Of a stretch of DNA of 64,000 nt, positions 1 to 11,320 are shown one piece after another. The stretch covers positions 21,787,452 to 21,851,451 of the forward strand of contig OX637294.1 in assembly GCA_951799445.1 (NCBI GenBank). Direction: 5' to 3'. A model generated the notes under the pieces. The model did no database searches. It saw only the letters and a list, made by a program, of their open reading frames with translations, and was not told the DNA's origin. Within the stretch, counting starts at the first letter, position 1, and every line of letters begins with the position of its first letter. The DNA is from Pseudisothecium myosuroides (taxonomy: Eukaryota; Streptophyta; Bryopsida; Hypnales; Lembophyllaceae). The position numbers and the translations under genes are program-made.

Positions 1-670
1 GTCCTAGCTGCAGCTCCAGCGAATGCGATTCCAATGCTCCAGCGTCAGCTCGGCCTCGACGATGAGGACCGATCGGAACTTGTTGTCGTTACTAGCTACC
101 AAATTCAATTGAACTCTAGAACAAATTAACTTTCGGGTTGAATTCCCAACCTGTGCATCATATCATTCGACAGGAATTCGATCTAAAAGGTTGTAACTAA
201 CTTATCTGAAGTAATTAAGTACAACGCGATCAAAGTTATCCTGGGTTGATAGGATTCAAGTCCGGAGCTCCGGAGATTGAATTTTATAGAAAAAATTCTC
301 TGTCATCCATAGGCTCTTAAGCCGCCGCGCCGCCGCGCCGCCGCGTTCGTCACGGGGTTAACTTATAGACTACAGTACAGAAACCAGGGCCGGCGCATGC
401 AGACAGTTTTTTGTTTCTGAAACATACTTTGGCCTCGATACAGTAATGTTCAAAAGTCCTTCGCATTAGGTTTCCAGTTTGTACCCAAGCTGTAGATTTT
501 GAAATTCGACCCACGCTGCAGATTTGAGAAGCCAAAAATCGTATTGGTTGCCGCCTTGGGATTTGAGCAAATTAGGTTCAGACAAGCCAGAAACTTCGCA
601 GGCATACCCTGGAATTCTTTTATGAAAGTATAAGTTTGACTGTTGTAGGTAATGAATTCTAGACACTTTT
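1..670 (-). promoter_or_regulatory. 5' exon/upstream region of an F-box gene copy lying off the left edge
   Basis: The first ~130 bases match, with small indels, the region upstream of the F-box gene at 23577-23720, including the segments GTCCTAGCTGCAGCTCCA and CTACCAAATTCAATTGAACT. The part from about 430 to 660 matches 24280-24450, 41040-41290 and 54340-54590, all upstream of F-box copies or remnants. The orientation implies that the gene itself lies to the left of base 1, on the minus strand. No coding sequence of that copy is in the window. The short ORFs here are chance. Confidence 0.6.
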
Positions 671-1055
671 TTATTTTTTTGAAAAAAAAGGGTGTCTAGA
701 CAAGCTTTTGTGGAACATCCCTAGAACGTTCACCAATCTGATCAATTCTAGGCTTTTTGAATGCATCACTTTTAGATCATAACATGTCATGCCCTGTCAT
801 GAAACTAAATCATCTTTAGTCTTTTGTGAAAGCAAACTTATAGCATAGTATTTCTATAATTATACATATTATCAAAACATCATACTGTTTTTCAAATGCA
901 AGAATCATTGTTATTATGAAACCACAATAATTTTTATATCCATACAAAGTGTCATATCGATCTAAGCTAAGACACTTGATCAATAATAATTTGTCCATGA
1001 GCTATTCCTCAACTTCTCTTACAAATTGTGGAAAAGGCCACAAAACTTTGCAAAG
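671..1055. other. Duplicated non-coding block (paralogous to 41310-41810 and 44935-44992)
   Basis: No gene is seen. The stretch matches 41590-41810 (shared strings include TATCCATACAAAG and GAATCATTGTTATTATGAAA) and then resumes at 44935 (GAGCTATTCCTC, ACAAATTGTGGAA). In the second block about 3.1 kb of repeat-rich DNA (about 41812-44900) interrupts the alignment. This is part of the tandem duplication that carries the F-box genes. Confidence 0.6.
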
Positions 1056-1072
1056 CATAGTGAAGTAAAATA

Positions 1073-3640
1073 GTCAACATAGTCAACATTTGAAACTCAC
1101 AACATCACATACTGCAAGCCCTAGATAAACAAGCATTTACTATAAATATGAGAGCAACCTACTTACGGTTCAGGACTTCAGGCTTCAAATCACCAAGTTT
1201 AGGATCCAAGAGCTAGCACCACAAAAGTTCATACAGAGTTTAGGGGGAGAAGAATGTCCACACTCCACAGCACAAGCAAACGCTCATATCAACCAAACAA
1301 TTCGTACATGCCAGAATATGCAAACGTCAAAACTTGAACAAAACAACAGAAATCTGTGTATTATCCCTACTTGCTCCTCCCCTAGACACGAGAAGCAAGT
1401 CAGCAAGCTAGGGTGATCCAATACGGCATCTCAACGACGATGACAACGACATTTGAGATCTACATTCACCACCTGCAGACAAACGCACAAACAAGACATT
1501 TATGATCGATTCACGACCAATGCAAAAACTCCGGAACTAAAACTCCACAACCCTAATCTTCTCGAGCGTATGGAGCGTATGGGAAAGGGAAACGAAGCAA
1601 TCACTAGCAATCTTCAGCGACAAACTCAGCACCACAGAAAACGAAGCAACTATTTTCTACCATTCTGAAACAACATAATGAGATGTAAGCTCACGGCACG
1701 CGTTGATCTCTGAAGCTAACAAGGATATTCATATCTAAATTAAGCGGAAAAATGAAGACACGATTGCCAACACGAAGGCGAACAGGAACGAACAGGAACG
1801 AACACGAACAAGGTTGCTGCCACTGACCTTAAACCCCAACGAAGAATTCAATTGCCGCTCGAAACCCTTCTTCCAAATACTTCCTCCAGAATCATGTGCT
1901 GCTTCTCAGACTCAGAAATTACAAACTCACAAACTCAGAAATCGCGAATTCAGACTTCCGAATGCTGAAAGGTTCAGTGCCAAACCCTATCGGGAAATAT
2001 ATCAACGGCCCGAGCCCTATCGCCGATCCAACAGCTGATCCAACGGCCCTCCTTTTTTCTAGTTCTGGCGCTGATCAACGGCGGGAAGGGATGTCTATTT
2101 ATTTTTGTAGATAAAATCCACGGCTCTGAATTTTTGGTATCACAGGGGGGGCACACACAGGCCTCAGTTGCCACTTTTTGGTACATTGTACATTGTAATT
2201 GAGACATGAGATACAAGTGTCTCTTTTGAGCTCACTGTCATTGTGACAAACTGTCACAATGAGCTCATTAATTAATTTTATTCTTAACCCCCCAATCAAT
2301 TCAAAAAACATTTAAATTAAAAAAATTTCAAAACCTCCCCCCCTCTTTGTAATTTTCAGAATCAAGTAATCTCACAATCAATAAGGGATATCTGGTTTTC
2401 CCAAGTACGTATCCCAATTTTATACATATTTGTATATGTATGTATGTATCTATATCCGTATTCATATCAGCATACTATATCCGTATCAGCGTATCCGTAT
2501 GCATATCTGCGTACGCGTATCTGAGTTTTTTTTTAGATCAACGGTTGTGGGGGTGGTTTGTAATTTTTTTTCCTAAAAAATCAACGGCTCTCATTTTTTA
2601 GGAGGGAGGCTCGGGGGGTGCACTATGTAGGGTATTCGTGGGTAACGTGCGTTCAAGCACCTATAACATGGGGGCTATGTAGGTAAATTCTGTGGATTTT
2701 CCTAGGGCTTTATTTACCTAAATTTCTAAATTTTGATAATTTAATGTACCCTATGCTTCATTCTAAAGAAATTATTGCGATATTTTCATGTACCCTACGT
2801 TCATTATAAATTCGTAACAAGCCAAAAAATAATCATACACTTTACGGATTCAGAGTGAAGTTCTTTTTAGAAGAAGGGCACATTTGAAAATTGCTATACA
2901 AAAAAAGGATTGACATTGAGAATGCAGTGTCAAACATGTAGTGCATACAAAGAGAAAGTACAGTCAAGGAATTTGTGTTTCTAAACTAAAACAATTCGAC
3001 AGCAAACAATACTGTGAAAAACAAAGCGTAAACAGTTCTAAGACAAAGTTTCTCCAGTGAAATACTTTGAACCTGCAAGTGTTGTTCCATGCTCAAGCAA
3101 TTCAAAATATTGAAAACCAAACAAAGAAAGTGAAAGTAGTGTCAAGCAAGGAGGGCTGTGAAACATAAACCTCGCCAAACATAAAGTGATATGAATCTGT
3201 ACGTCCTGAGAACCACAAATTGCCTTGAACACCGTGCTTCAATCCACAAGAAACATTACCACAGATTTGCACAAATGTACACCAACAAGTATTCATCATG
3301 GTTGGAAGGAAAAATGCATTGTGCAAAAAGGAAATGTCACACGTCTGCATGTGTTTCAAAACACAGCACAAGGCATTTACAAGACTGAAAAAACTCATAG
3401 CTGCAGAGTTAAAAGTCCTAAATTGCATGGTCACAAATGTTCCAGGAAAATCCAACCACAACTCCAATGTCGAACTCCCGAAAATTGAGCAGGGAAATCA
3501 AAACTAGCTGCCAGAAGCATGAATCGCCAACAATACCCTATCAAGGACGCCATCTGCACATTCACAGACAAGAAGTTTGTAAGGAACACTAAAAGAATTA
3601 CAAAGGCATGGAACAAGCAATCAAACCACAGGAAAATAAA
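1073..3640. other. Left arm of the 10.2 kb insertion, no gene recognised
   Basis: No credible coding frame is seen. About 2400-2525 is a run of degenerate GTATCCGTAT/GCATATC-type words. G-rich tracts at about 2140 and 2610 (CAGGGGGGGCAC, CGGGGGGTGCAC) resemble in inverse the C-rich tract at about 11237-11245 near the other end, which may be a weak terminal relation. Short plus- and minus-strand ORFs at 3000-3600 have no recognisable motif. Confidence 0.35.
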
Positions 3641-3649
3641 GAGTCTAGG

Positions 3650-4200
3650 GCACCATCTTACCTCATTGAAATGCAGGGGTAACCCACACATTTGTGCTTG
3701 CGGCCTGCCCATCTCTTTTCACAACTTGCAGCTCAAAATGCCATCCTGCGTGAAGAATCTCCTACAGTCGGTGAAGGTCATCTGCCGCAAGGTCCTCCAG
3801 CGCCGCAGTCCGCAGGTTCAGTGGGATCTCCACTTCCATTCTCTAGGATTTAGAGAAAATGTCGAAAGCACAATCAAACATCTGAATCACAATGTCGGAC
3901 TTTGTTGGACCCGAACACTTGACATGTGCTAGATCAACGTCGTAGGAGGCGACTCTCAATGCTGCAACCTGCACGCTCAAAACTGCACACATACGGAGCC
4001 CCTTCGACACACTCCCCAGAACTACGAGTAAGCGCAAGAACCCACTCCGTGATTCATTGCGGCGGTCAAAGCGGATCCACGGAGACGAAGACAACACACA
4101 GTGATCCAGGACAAAATCCAAGAGGGCATCATTCAGAATCTTGTCGCCACATGTATAAGGAGACTCCATTGCTATCTCCAAACTCGGCAAACAACAAATG
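3650..4200 (-). pseudogene. Decayed coding frame of unknown function
   Basis: One minus-strand frame reads as plausible protein over ~180 codons, from about 4190 down to about 3660, with in-frame TAG codons near 3843 and 3768. It contains a segment with the pattern LNDALLDFVLDHC followed by a basic/aromatic stretch, and after the first stop a clean acidic/Leu-rich stretch. The LNDxxxDF pattern recalls the N-terminal part of Ulp1-type cysteine proteases, which some large plant transposons carry. I could not find the catalytic His, Asp and Cys downstream, so that reading is only a suggestion. The frame lies downstream of the transposase pseudogene, in the same orientation and inside the same insertion. 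Codon composition is more GC-rich than the flanks. Confidence 0.25.
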
Positions 4201-4897
4201 AATACGCAAAATCACAGGAACAGAAGTGCACACCAAATCACACCCCTGATTTACGATGAGCAGAACGGAGCGCAACAACAAAATCCTAGCACAACTCTCC
4301 GCACCACTAGAATCCCGAAGTGCGCCACCAAAAACAAGGAACGTACTACCTGCAGCGCTGCAATTTGAAGAAAGACTGCGCAGCTTGCCCAAATCGACGC
4401 CTGCACGAGACCCAATGCACAGGAAACTTAAGCATGCACGAGAATCAATGCGGACATTCACAAACAAAACTCAGGAATTGTTTTCAAAAACCAGGCTGCA
4501 TAAATTGAGGTCAGGGTTCACTTACAAAAAAAAAATCGACCAGGAGCCTGTCAACTCGATGTGGACCGCCTGGTAGAATTTGTGACTGATTGAGTCATCA
4601 AATTCCAGGGAAATTTGGGCGCAAAATCTGCCCGTGATCTTCAAGGCGGCTCCCTCTTGTCACAGTTTTTTTTTAAAAGCCAGAATCGGGCAGGGACAAG
4701 ACAAGACACTTAAGTCGAAGTGAGGCTCAAATTAGGAATATACAATGACCAACCAATTAGTGTGGTCTTAACAGGAATTTTAGTGTACAAAAATTTGTAA
4801 TGTTCAGAAACATAGTGTACACAAAAATGTTACATTCCAAATATTTTAGGGCGCACAAAAAGGAGCGTTTAAAACCAATTATTGTACACTCGGAGGT

Positions 4898-5440
4898 TTA
4901 GTCCAAAAAAATTTACTGTGAAGGAAAACGATAAGTCCAAAAAAATATACTGTGAAGAAAAAGGGTAAGTCCAAAAAAATATACTGTGAAGAAAACAGGT
5001 AAGTCCAAAAAAATATACTGTGAAGAAAACAGGTAAGTCCAAAAAATTATACTGTGAAGAAAAAGGGTAAGTCCAAAAAAATATACTATTAACATAACCT
5101 CATTCGTTCCAAAAATTATACTGTGAAGAAACTGGTTCGTTCAAAATTTTTTACTGTTAAGGCATAGGTGACAAACCAAAAAATATACTGTGAAGGAACT
5201 TGTACATTCAAACAAAAATACTATGAAGACAGAAGTGACAATCAAAAAAATATACTGTGAAGAAACTAATTTGTTCAAAAACATTTACTATGAATAAACA
5301 AGTGACGATCAAACACAGCAACTGTAGAGAAAGACCTGACGAGCCAAAAAAATACTGTGAAGAAACAAGTGACGGAAAAAAAAATCTCACCGTGCAAGAA
5401 TAGTTTCTGTCCAAAAACATTTATTGTGTACAGAAAGGTA
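4898..5440. repeat. 34-bp minisatellite, about 16 degenerate units
   Basis: Units of 32-36 bases follow the pattern GTCCAAAAAAATATACTGTG then AAGAAAACAGGTAA. The first five or six are nearly identical and the later ones diverge progressively (CAAAAATATACTGTGAAGAAAC and relatives). Looser relatives of the word may extend left to about 4780. It lies downstream of the decayed transposase gene in the 10.2 kb insertion. Subterminal repeat arrays are known as transposase binding regions in some plant transposons, but no such role can be shown here. Confidence 0.85.
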
Positions 5441-6086
5441 AGGCAGATATCACATACCAGCTCCACGAAACCTGCTAAGTGCTCGAACTTCATGTACTAT
5501 TAAAACAAAAAACACATGACAGACTGCTTTTTCCCAAAAAACAAACACTGGATATTTAGCAAAGATTTAGAAAAGAAAACCACAAACTGCTAATTGGTTA
5601 CTGAACCGGGATAAGAGTGATTGAGCCCACAGAAATCCAGTTTACGGTGCATACATCTGGAACAAACTGTTCAAACAACCTTGTGGTTGAAAAAGAAAAT
5701 GTTGGATTTACAGGACACAGCCTAAACCTGGATTCATGCCACTTCCACAATAGTGATCTGAATTCCTTGACGTACAACTTCGCAATAAAAGTTCATTTGA
5801 CAGGTTTAGGGAGATTATCTTCAGCCGTCATCAAATGCACAAGAGATTTACCAAAATTGCCCTCTAACCCTGCACATAACAACCTCAGACTAAGAAGTAC
5901 CTGAGATTACTACCTTCACTGCAAAATTTTGAGCGTATGTTTTCTTATTTCTAGCTAGACAGTGACTGGGAAAATGGGATGCCATCAACGCAGGAAAGTC
6001 TCAAGCACCAATTAAGATAATCCGTTACGTAAGGGTGCACAAAACTGAGATAAAAACTACGACATTGTACTGCCACTTAGGCGCTA
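5441..6086. other. Non-coding spacer downstream of the transposase pseudogene
   Basis: No recognisable gene, repeat or RNA is seen. It would be the 3' flank of the minus-strand pseudogene ending at 6087. Confidence 0.3.
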
Positions 6087-7387
6087 CTAAGTTGTGTTGT
6101 TTGTAACATATTCATTCAAGTTTTGTGCATCACCACGGTCCAAGGTATAAACAGCAGTCTCCGAATTGTAAGAAAGGGTCACATTAGTAATTACCGCCTC
6201 CAGACTAATCCACTTAGAGTCAGCTAAGTCATACTTGAATTTATATTGACCTATTGCGCGAGTATAATAATGCAATATGACTTCAACAGCCGAGACTGAG
6301 ACCCCTTTCTTACCAGCACTTACCTCGCGTTTTGCAAGATCCACGGGTTGCTTTAAGGATCCCCAGGAGTTCCCACCTACGCGCCTACGCATCTTCTGAA
6401 TTTGCCCCACCCACCAAGTACCCTCATCCACAGCGGAGGTGGTGGAAATTGCCTTGCCAGACTTCCCTGCTCGAGACTTCCCCCTTTTTTTTGCTGCTTT
6501 CACTGTTGATGCGCAAGAAATCGTGGAGCGCTGTACAAAATAGACACCAACATCCGAGCCAATGCCAACAAAACAAGTATTGGAGCATTCAACGGCATTT
6601 AGGTAATCCTCACTGTTATTGAAATACAGTGATTTCTTAACCCGTGTCAGCCTATCCTTGGATCAGAATGGGTAACCATTCAGTTGTCCTCCCAAAGTTG
6701 AATTGAAAATTCGGTGGCCATCAAACTCCACAAAGGCTTCCACTTTCACTGGAACTTTCACTGCACAAACATGTTCTTCGTGCTCGCTTAACATCTCAAA
6801 TATGACGTCGCGTGCTTCACTTTCTACCACCGAGATTGTTGGTACCCCATCATCCAATACATTGTCTTCCACGTCCTCGGCTACAGCAGGTTGAAGCTCT
6901 CCCAATTCAGCCCGTCTCTGTGCCTCTTGCTCCTTTTGCTTTAAATCTTCCCTTAAAACTTCCATGTCACCGTCTTCACCCCGAACTGGTTTGGCACCTG
7001 CAGCGAAGGCAAACGACTGGTTGTCCGACATTTCTGCAACCCACGGCTTCTCAAACCAAACTTTTTTTTTGGCAGTAGCTTGAGGATTCAGGGCCATGTT
7101 CAAGCTATTAATCATCCTCTGGGCCTCCTTGAATCCTTCCTTCAAGGCTGTGATGACGTCGTCATTTGTAGAAACTGCAGTGTAGTCTCCAAGGTGAGCC
7201 TCCACTTCGTCCTCTTCCAATTTGTGCAGCTTGGCCCAGATGTTGGTCATTTTATTGTGTGCCCTCCCGAATTTCAAACCGTTCCCTCCATATTCAATCT
7301 GTGACAAGTGGTTCACTGTATTTGCAGCCCCCAACAACTCCTGGAAATCATATGCCCTCTCCATTCCTACCATCCCTCCAATCTTAG

Positions 7388-7398
7388 AAAAAAAAAAA
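7388..7398 (-). other. Homopolymer slip breaking the transposase frame at the catalytic Glu
   Basis: Eleven consecutive A on the plus strand (T on the coding strand) follow the GAG codon of SDSCE. With ten T the frame passes directly into SKIGGMVG and the rest of the protein. With eleven it ends in TAA three codons later. This is a typical replication-slippage indel. Confidence 0.65.
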
Positions 7399-9644
7399 CT
7401 CACAAGAATCACTCCCAGTTAGGTGCAATGGCCCAGCCAAGTGAAGATACTTATCACGGAAATGACAAATCAACAAAACAATGAAATGGCAAGACAGTTG
7501 AACATCCAAAAAACATTGTTGACTCACAAAGTGCAGCTTTGAATTCACAGGTTCAGTATTCCCCAACACACCGTGATTCCCATGCCTGATCCACAATTTC
7601 CAAAGTCGGAAAAAAAATGAAACCTTAGCTGCTTTTACAATCCGTGCCCGGAGGTCATGACGTGGGGAAAGGAAAATGTCGATGTAATCAGCACAAATCT
7701 CCAGATACATCTCAGTTCCCAAAGTGCGTTCGCGGTGCAAATCTGTAGACAAGCGAAGTGACCGGAGACAAGAACGTACTTTCTGTGAACATAACCTTTG
7801 TGCACTCGTCCAATTCTGTCAATCTTTTCGGTCGTAGTCCTCTTGCAATAACCCGTGCTCATCTACAGTGAATCGGTTGTAAACTTGGCAGATTTGTTGG
7901 TGAAGTGCCATATCTGCACCTAATCTCAGAGTCCTAACATTATTGTCAAGCGGATTTAGCAATTTTTTACCGTTGTGGATGTAGTCTTGGTCGTGTAAGC
8001 CGGTAGCTTCTCCGCTGGCATTCACTGCTGAGCTGAAAATCCAGCCTTCCCAATCCACGGTTAAACGTTGCCCCCCTAACCCTCTATAATCTAGAAGCAT
8101 CAATTGCCGCCTACGTGAATCCCCGTCACTTGCGTGTCCAATAATTGGACCTACCGCAGTATAGCAATGCTTAGTCCACAACTGATTGATTCTTTTCCAC
8201 TGTTCTCTTACCCAATCTGAATTGAAACATCCGCAGGTACAGCAAGCAACTAACACTAAGCGAGGTAGTTTAGGGTGCAAAGGATTGACGACAATAACCC
8301 TTGCAAAGCCACCCACTCTGTCCAGACGAAAAGAGTCTACCATTTTCGTGTAACCGACCTCCCCAACTCCAACTGCAGGCTTATAATCCGTGATACAAGT
8401 GTGGTTATCTGTGGGCCCACAAAATCCTACCAAAGTATCCGATCGAGCCTCCCAAGAAATCCTTCCCCTCACCTTTGTTTCATCTTCAACGAGAATGACA
8501 GGGATGGGGCCAGAGATCCCGTGCGCACCTTTGGCATCGGTGTAGATGCTGGCAATTGCTTGGAAAATCTCACCGTGCTCCCCCGAAATGAACGCGATCC
8601 CCTTCCTAGATTCCCTGCGAATGCTATCGTAACTAGGACCAGCAAAATTAAGAGCAAACAAATCACACAGCCGCCGCCCCCCATAGATCCTCATCGCCTA
8701 TGCAAAACATTTAGTGTTCTCACTATATCGATTCCCTAAATCCTTGCGGTTGAGATTCGCAGCCACGTCCTTCATGAAGTCCCACAATGCTTGCTTCCCT
8801 CCAAAGGCTCCGATCCTGTGCGCACTAATGATATTGTTACAGAATTTTATAAGGTTATTATCAGAAGATGCGTTCATAGCACTTTCACGTAGTGTAGGCC
8901 TTGTAGCCTTCAACTGTGCAATTCGTGTTCTAGCATGGCCATAGTGCAACTTTTCTAACCGCAGTTTTTTTGATATTTCTCTAGTATGTTTACAGACTTC
9001 GACAGCAGACAGGTAGCCTAAACGTATCCCTGTTCCAGTGCTTCGGTGCCCCCTCTTAAACAAAGCTTGATCTTCTCTTTTTAATCTCATTCTGAAATCA
9101 TTTTCAAGTGGAATCTGTGCACAGTGTGGGCAAGTAAGATTGAGAAAGGGCTCCCCGCACACCGAAAGATGACTGCACTTTTTGTGCCGAAATGCACCAT
9201 TGGCCTGGACTTCAATCCCGTGAACGTTTACGGTAGCCCTAAGATGTGGTTCCGGGTACCATTCAAGACCAGAGTGGCTATCATTCACCAAAGCATTCAC
9301 AGCATACGATAAACCCCCGTACTCAACAATTGGACTACGAAATCCATAGCAAATCAGACCAGCAAGGAAGTTCTTATCCACGGATTGAGACGTACCTGTC
9401 AAACTGGTTGATGAAGCTGGAAGAAACCAGGAGTGGAGATCACCTTGATTGGAGTGAGAACTAGTCGTTGTGGACTTGCTTGGGCGCCCAGGTCAACCGG
9501 TCGACCGGTCCTCGCAGGTTCTTTTGCTGCTCGCTCAAAATCATCTACAGCCTTTTGGTGCTTCAATCCACTCAGATGATTTTGCAAGTTCAACTCCAGT
9601 GTCTTCCGTGGTGGGCACAGGATCATCAAGTCCCTGCAATACGG

Positions 9645-9647
9645 TCA
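9645..9647 (-). other. Nonsense codon replacing a zinc-ligand Cys
   Basis: On the minus strand the frame reads VK, TGA, PYC. The residue expected at the stop is the first Cys of the second CxxC, so a one-base TGC/TGT to TGA change would explain it. GTAAAG precedes the stop and TTGCAG follows it, so a 20-nt intron can be drawn, but that is far below normal plant intron length. Confidence 0.6.
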
Positions 9648-10592
9648 CTTTACCTTAAACCAATAGCACCTGATATTTTCAGCCATCAAGTTCCCCAATA
9701 CTTTGAATTTTTGATGCGCTTCCGGAAGAGTCGCATTCACCCGCTCCAGGATGTCAACCCCCTTCGAAATGAGGTCTCTATGATTGTCCGCAGTTAAGGT
9801 GATCACTCTACCGTTTGTCGCCTCAGACTGTGGATGATCATCAAAATTTATCTTCTTAGCCGCACAATAATTCCGGACGTGCAACATGCTCACAACATGC
9901 GACCTCCTGAAGTTGTTGAAGAGGTTATCAATTTGAGCTTTCGTGTGGTCCTTCGTGTTCCCTCTGCAGTCTTTTTTGCATTCAGCACACCACAGTTTTA
10001 CAACGCCATTGCCATTCAAGTCGAATGACTTCAACCACCAGTCGTGGTCGTCCAAGGCAAGCCGCTTCAACTCGGCCCTCAACTTCTTCGCGCGCTTGAG
10101 GTAACGGTCCATGACATCGTTAGGCAGAAGCTCAGATTTGAGAGGGGTCTGCTCTGCCTCGGTGGAATCCGCATTCCCGCTCACCCTCAATGAGCCAATG
10201 GGCGGAATTGTAGCTTCGTCCCCGTCCCCATCCACTTCTAAGTCTTCAAGCTGTCCTTCCGAGGGAGGTGCAACCTGCACGGCAGCAACACCGAAGGATG
10301 CATCACCAAGTCGACGTCGTTTATGTGCCTCAAGCTCCACTTCCACTAGCCGAATCACGTGAATTGTACCTCCAGAAGCGTTCAGGCGCTCCAATTTCTT
10401 TCTCACGTGACGTTTATCTTCCACATCCCAAAAATCGAACGGCCACTCCAGGAGGTCATTGCTTTCCAATGTGAATCTCAGTGCCTCCAGCGTGGATGCG
10501 CCTCCGACATCGACCTTGCCAAAATACTCCGGATCTCCAAAATCTTCCTCCAAAGTCCACAAAGTGACACGGTCGGGGATAGCGGAAGTCAT

Positions 10593-11303
10593 AACTCGCC
10601 AGCCGGATTCAAAAAAATGGCCACCCTAATCCGCGAACCCCAGCGCCTGAAGAGCAACCCTAAGCAATCAGCTGGCTCGCTTCCAAACTGAACCCTGAGC
10701 CACATTACACAAAGCACTTACAAGAAATTGTTTTGCAAAACCGCACCCTTCACAAAATGCAGCAAAAATGTTTCCTCGCGACCACCCGCAAGTCTGCAGA
10801 GAGCAACCCTAAACTTCGAAGGAAAACTTGGTGCGTCATCCAACCAATATCAGGACAATACTTTGTTCATCCATCCTCTGGCTTCAACGACTCCATTTGT
10901 TAGTACTCCGTATTAATTCAAAACTTAGTACAGCTGAGATACAGCTCAGGTACACCAGACTTTGGATCCCCCTGTCGATGCCCTTCACAAAGCTCTTACA
11001 TAGTACCTGTAGTACTCCTAATAAAAGTTTAGATTTTTTTTTTTTTTTTGGTATAGCTATTGTAGAAATAATTTTTTTGCAAAATTCATGATTTTCTCCT
11101 ACCCTTTGTTATTTATAAAGACCCTAACCCATTATAATGATGCTACTTTACTTTAAAGCCATGTCAAAAATTTAGGACCATGGCAATTAAAAAACCCCAT
11201 CTTTTGATCGCACGTGAACAAATAAACAAATTGGAGTGCCCCCCCTGAGGAGGGAGGGGGGTTGTTAATTAATGGCAAAACCTCATTTTGCCTCTTTTCA
11301 GTA
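10593..11303. other. Right arm of the 10.2 kb insertion, 5' flank of the transposase pseudogene
   Basis: No gene is seen. The first 100 bases are relatively GC-rich and could be the 5' untranslated leader of the minus-strand gene. A 17-T run lies at about 11033-11050, and a C-rich/G-rich pair at 11237-11262. The end of the arm abuts the direct repeat at 11304-11320. Confidence 0.3.
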
Positions 11304-11320
11304 CATTGTGAAGTAAAATA

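Larger units (their letters stand above)
6087..10592 (-). pseudogene. Decayed zinc-finger DDE-type transposase gene (P/THAP9/Kolobok-like)
   Basis: One reading path of ~1,500 codons runs from an ATG at 10592 to a stop at 6087. It is broken by in-frame TGA at 9645-9647, a frameshift near 9480-9510, TAG at 8698-8700, TGA at 7819-7821, a one-base slip in an 11-A run (7388-7398) and TGA at 6663-6665. N-terminal part: two zinc-finger-like modules, C202xxC205...H232x5H238 and a second CxxC...Hx5H around 9630-9570, of BED-like spacing. A further Cys/His cluster lies near 9190-9120 (C...C...CPHC). The core has EDETKV (Asp near 8484), GHASDGDSRRR (Asp near 8127), a DxDxxH segment near 7990 and SDSCE followed by FF near 7400. 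This order matches the D, D, DxxH and ExFF pattern of P/THAP9/Kolobok-type RNase H-fold transposases. The C-terminus holds a WWVGQI chromatin-reader-like stretch. The superfamily assignment is inferred from motifs. Very short introns instead of lesions are unlikely, because several gaps are single stop codons in frame. Confidence 0.7.
1056..11320. mobile_element. ~10.2 kb insertion carrying a decayed transposase gene
   Basis: The sequence CATAGTGAAGTAAAATA at 1056-1072 recurs with one mismatch at 11304-11320. The paralogous block has it once, at 44993-45009, with both flanks continuing in homology (left: GGAA...CTTTGCAAAG; right: AGCATGAAAATTTTGG). So 1073-11303 is present here and absent there. 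The content fits a large DNA transposon or a composite of several: a ~1,500-codon transposase-like pseudogene, a 34-bp minisatellite and another decayed frame. I could not find convincing terminal inverted repeats at the two ends, and a 16/17 direct repeat is long for a DDE-type element. The boundaries therefore mark the inserted DNA, not certainly a single element. Confidence 0.6.

Noticed and set aside
2131..2150. G-rich tracts at 2140 and 2610 as terminal repeats of the 10.2 kb insertion
   Set aside because: They resemble the C-rich tract near 11240 only over about ten bases and lie far inside the direct repeats.
4898..5440. CRISPR-like array
   Set aside because: Units are contiguous and degenerate without unique spacers, and the context is a plant nuclear transposon.
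6332..9312. Plus-strand frames opposite the transposase pseudogene
   Set aside because: They are antisense shadows. The minus-strand frames carry all recognisable motifs.
9630..9650. 20-nt intron (GTAAAG...TTGCAG) in the transposase gene
   Set aside because: Far shorter than plant introns, and the in-frame stop is explained by one base change at a Cys codon.
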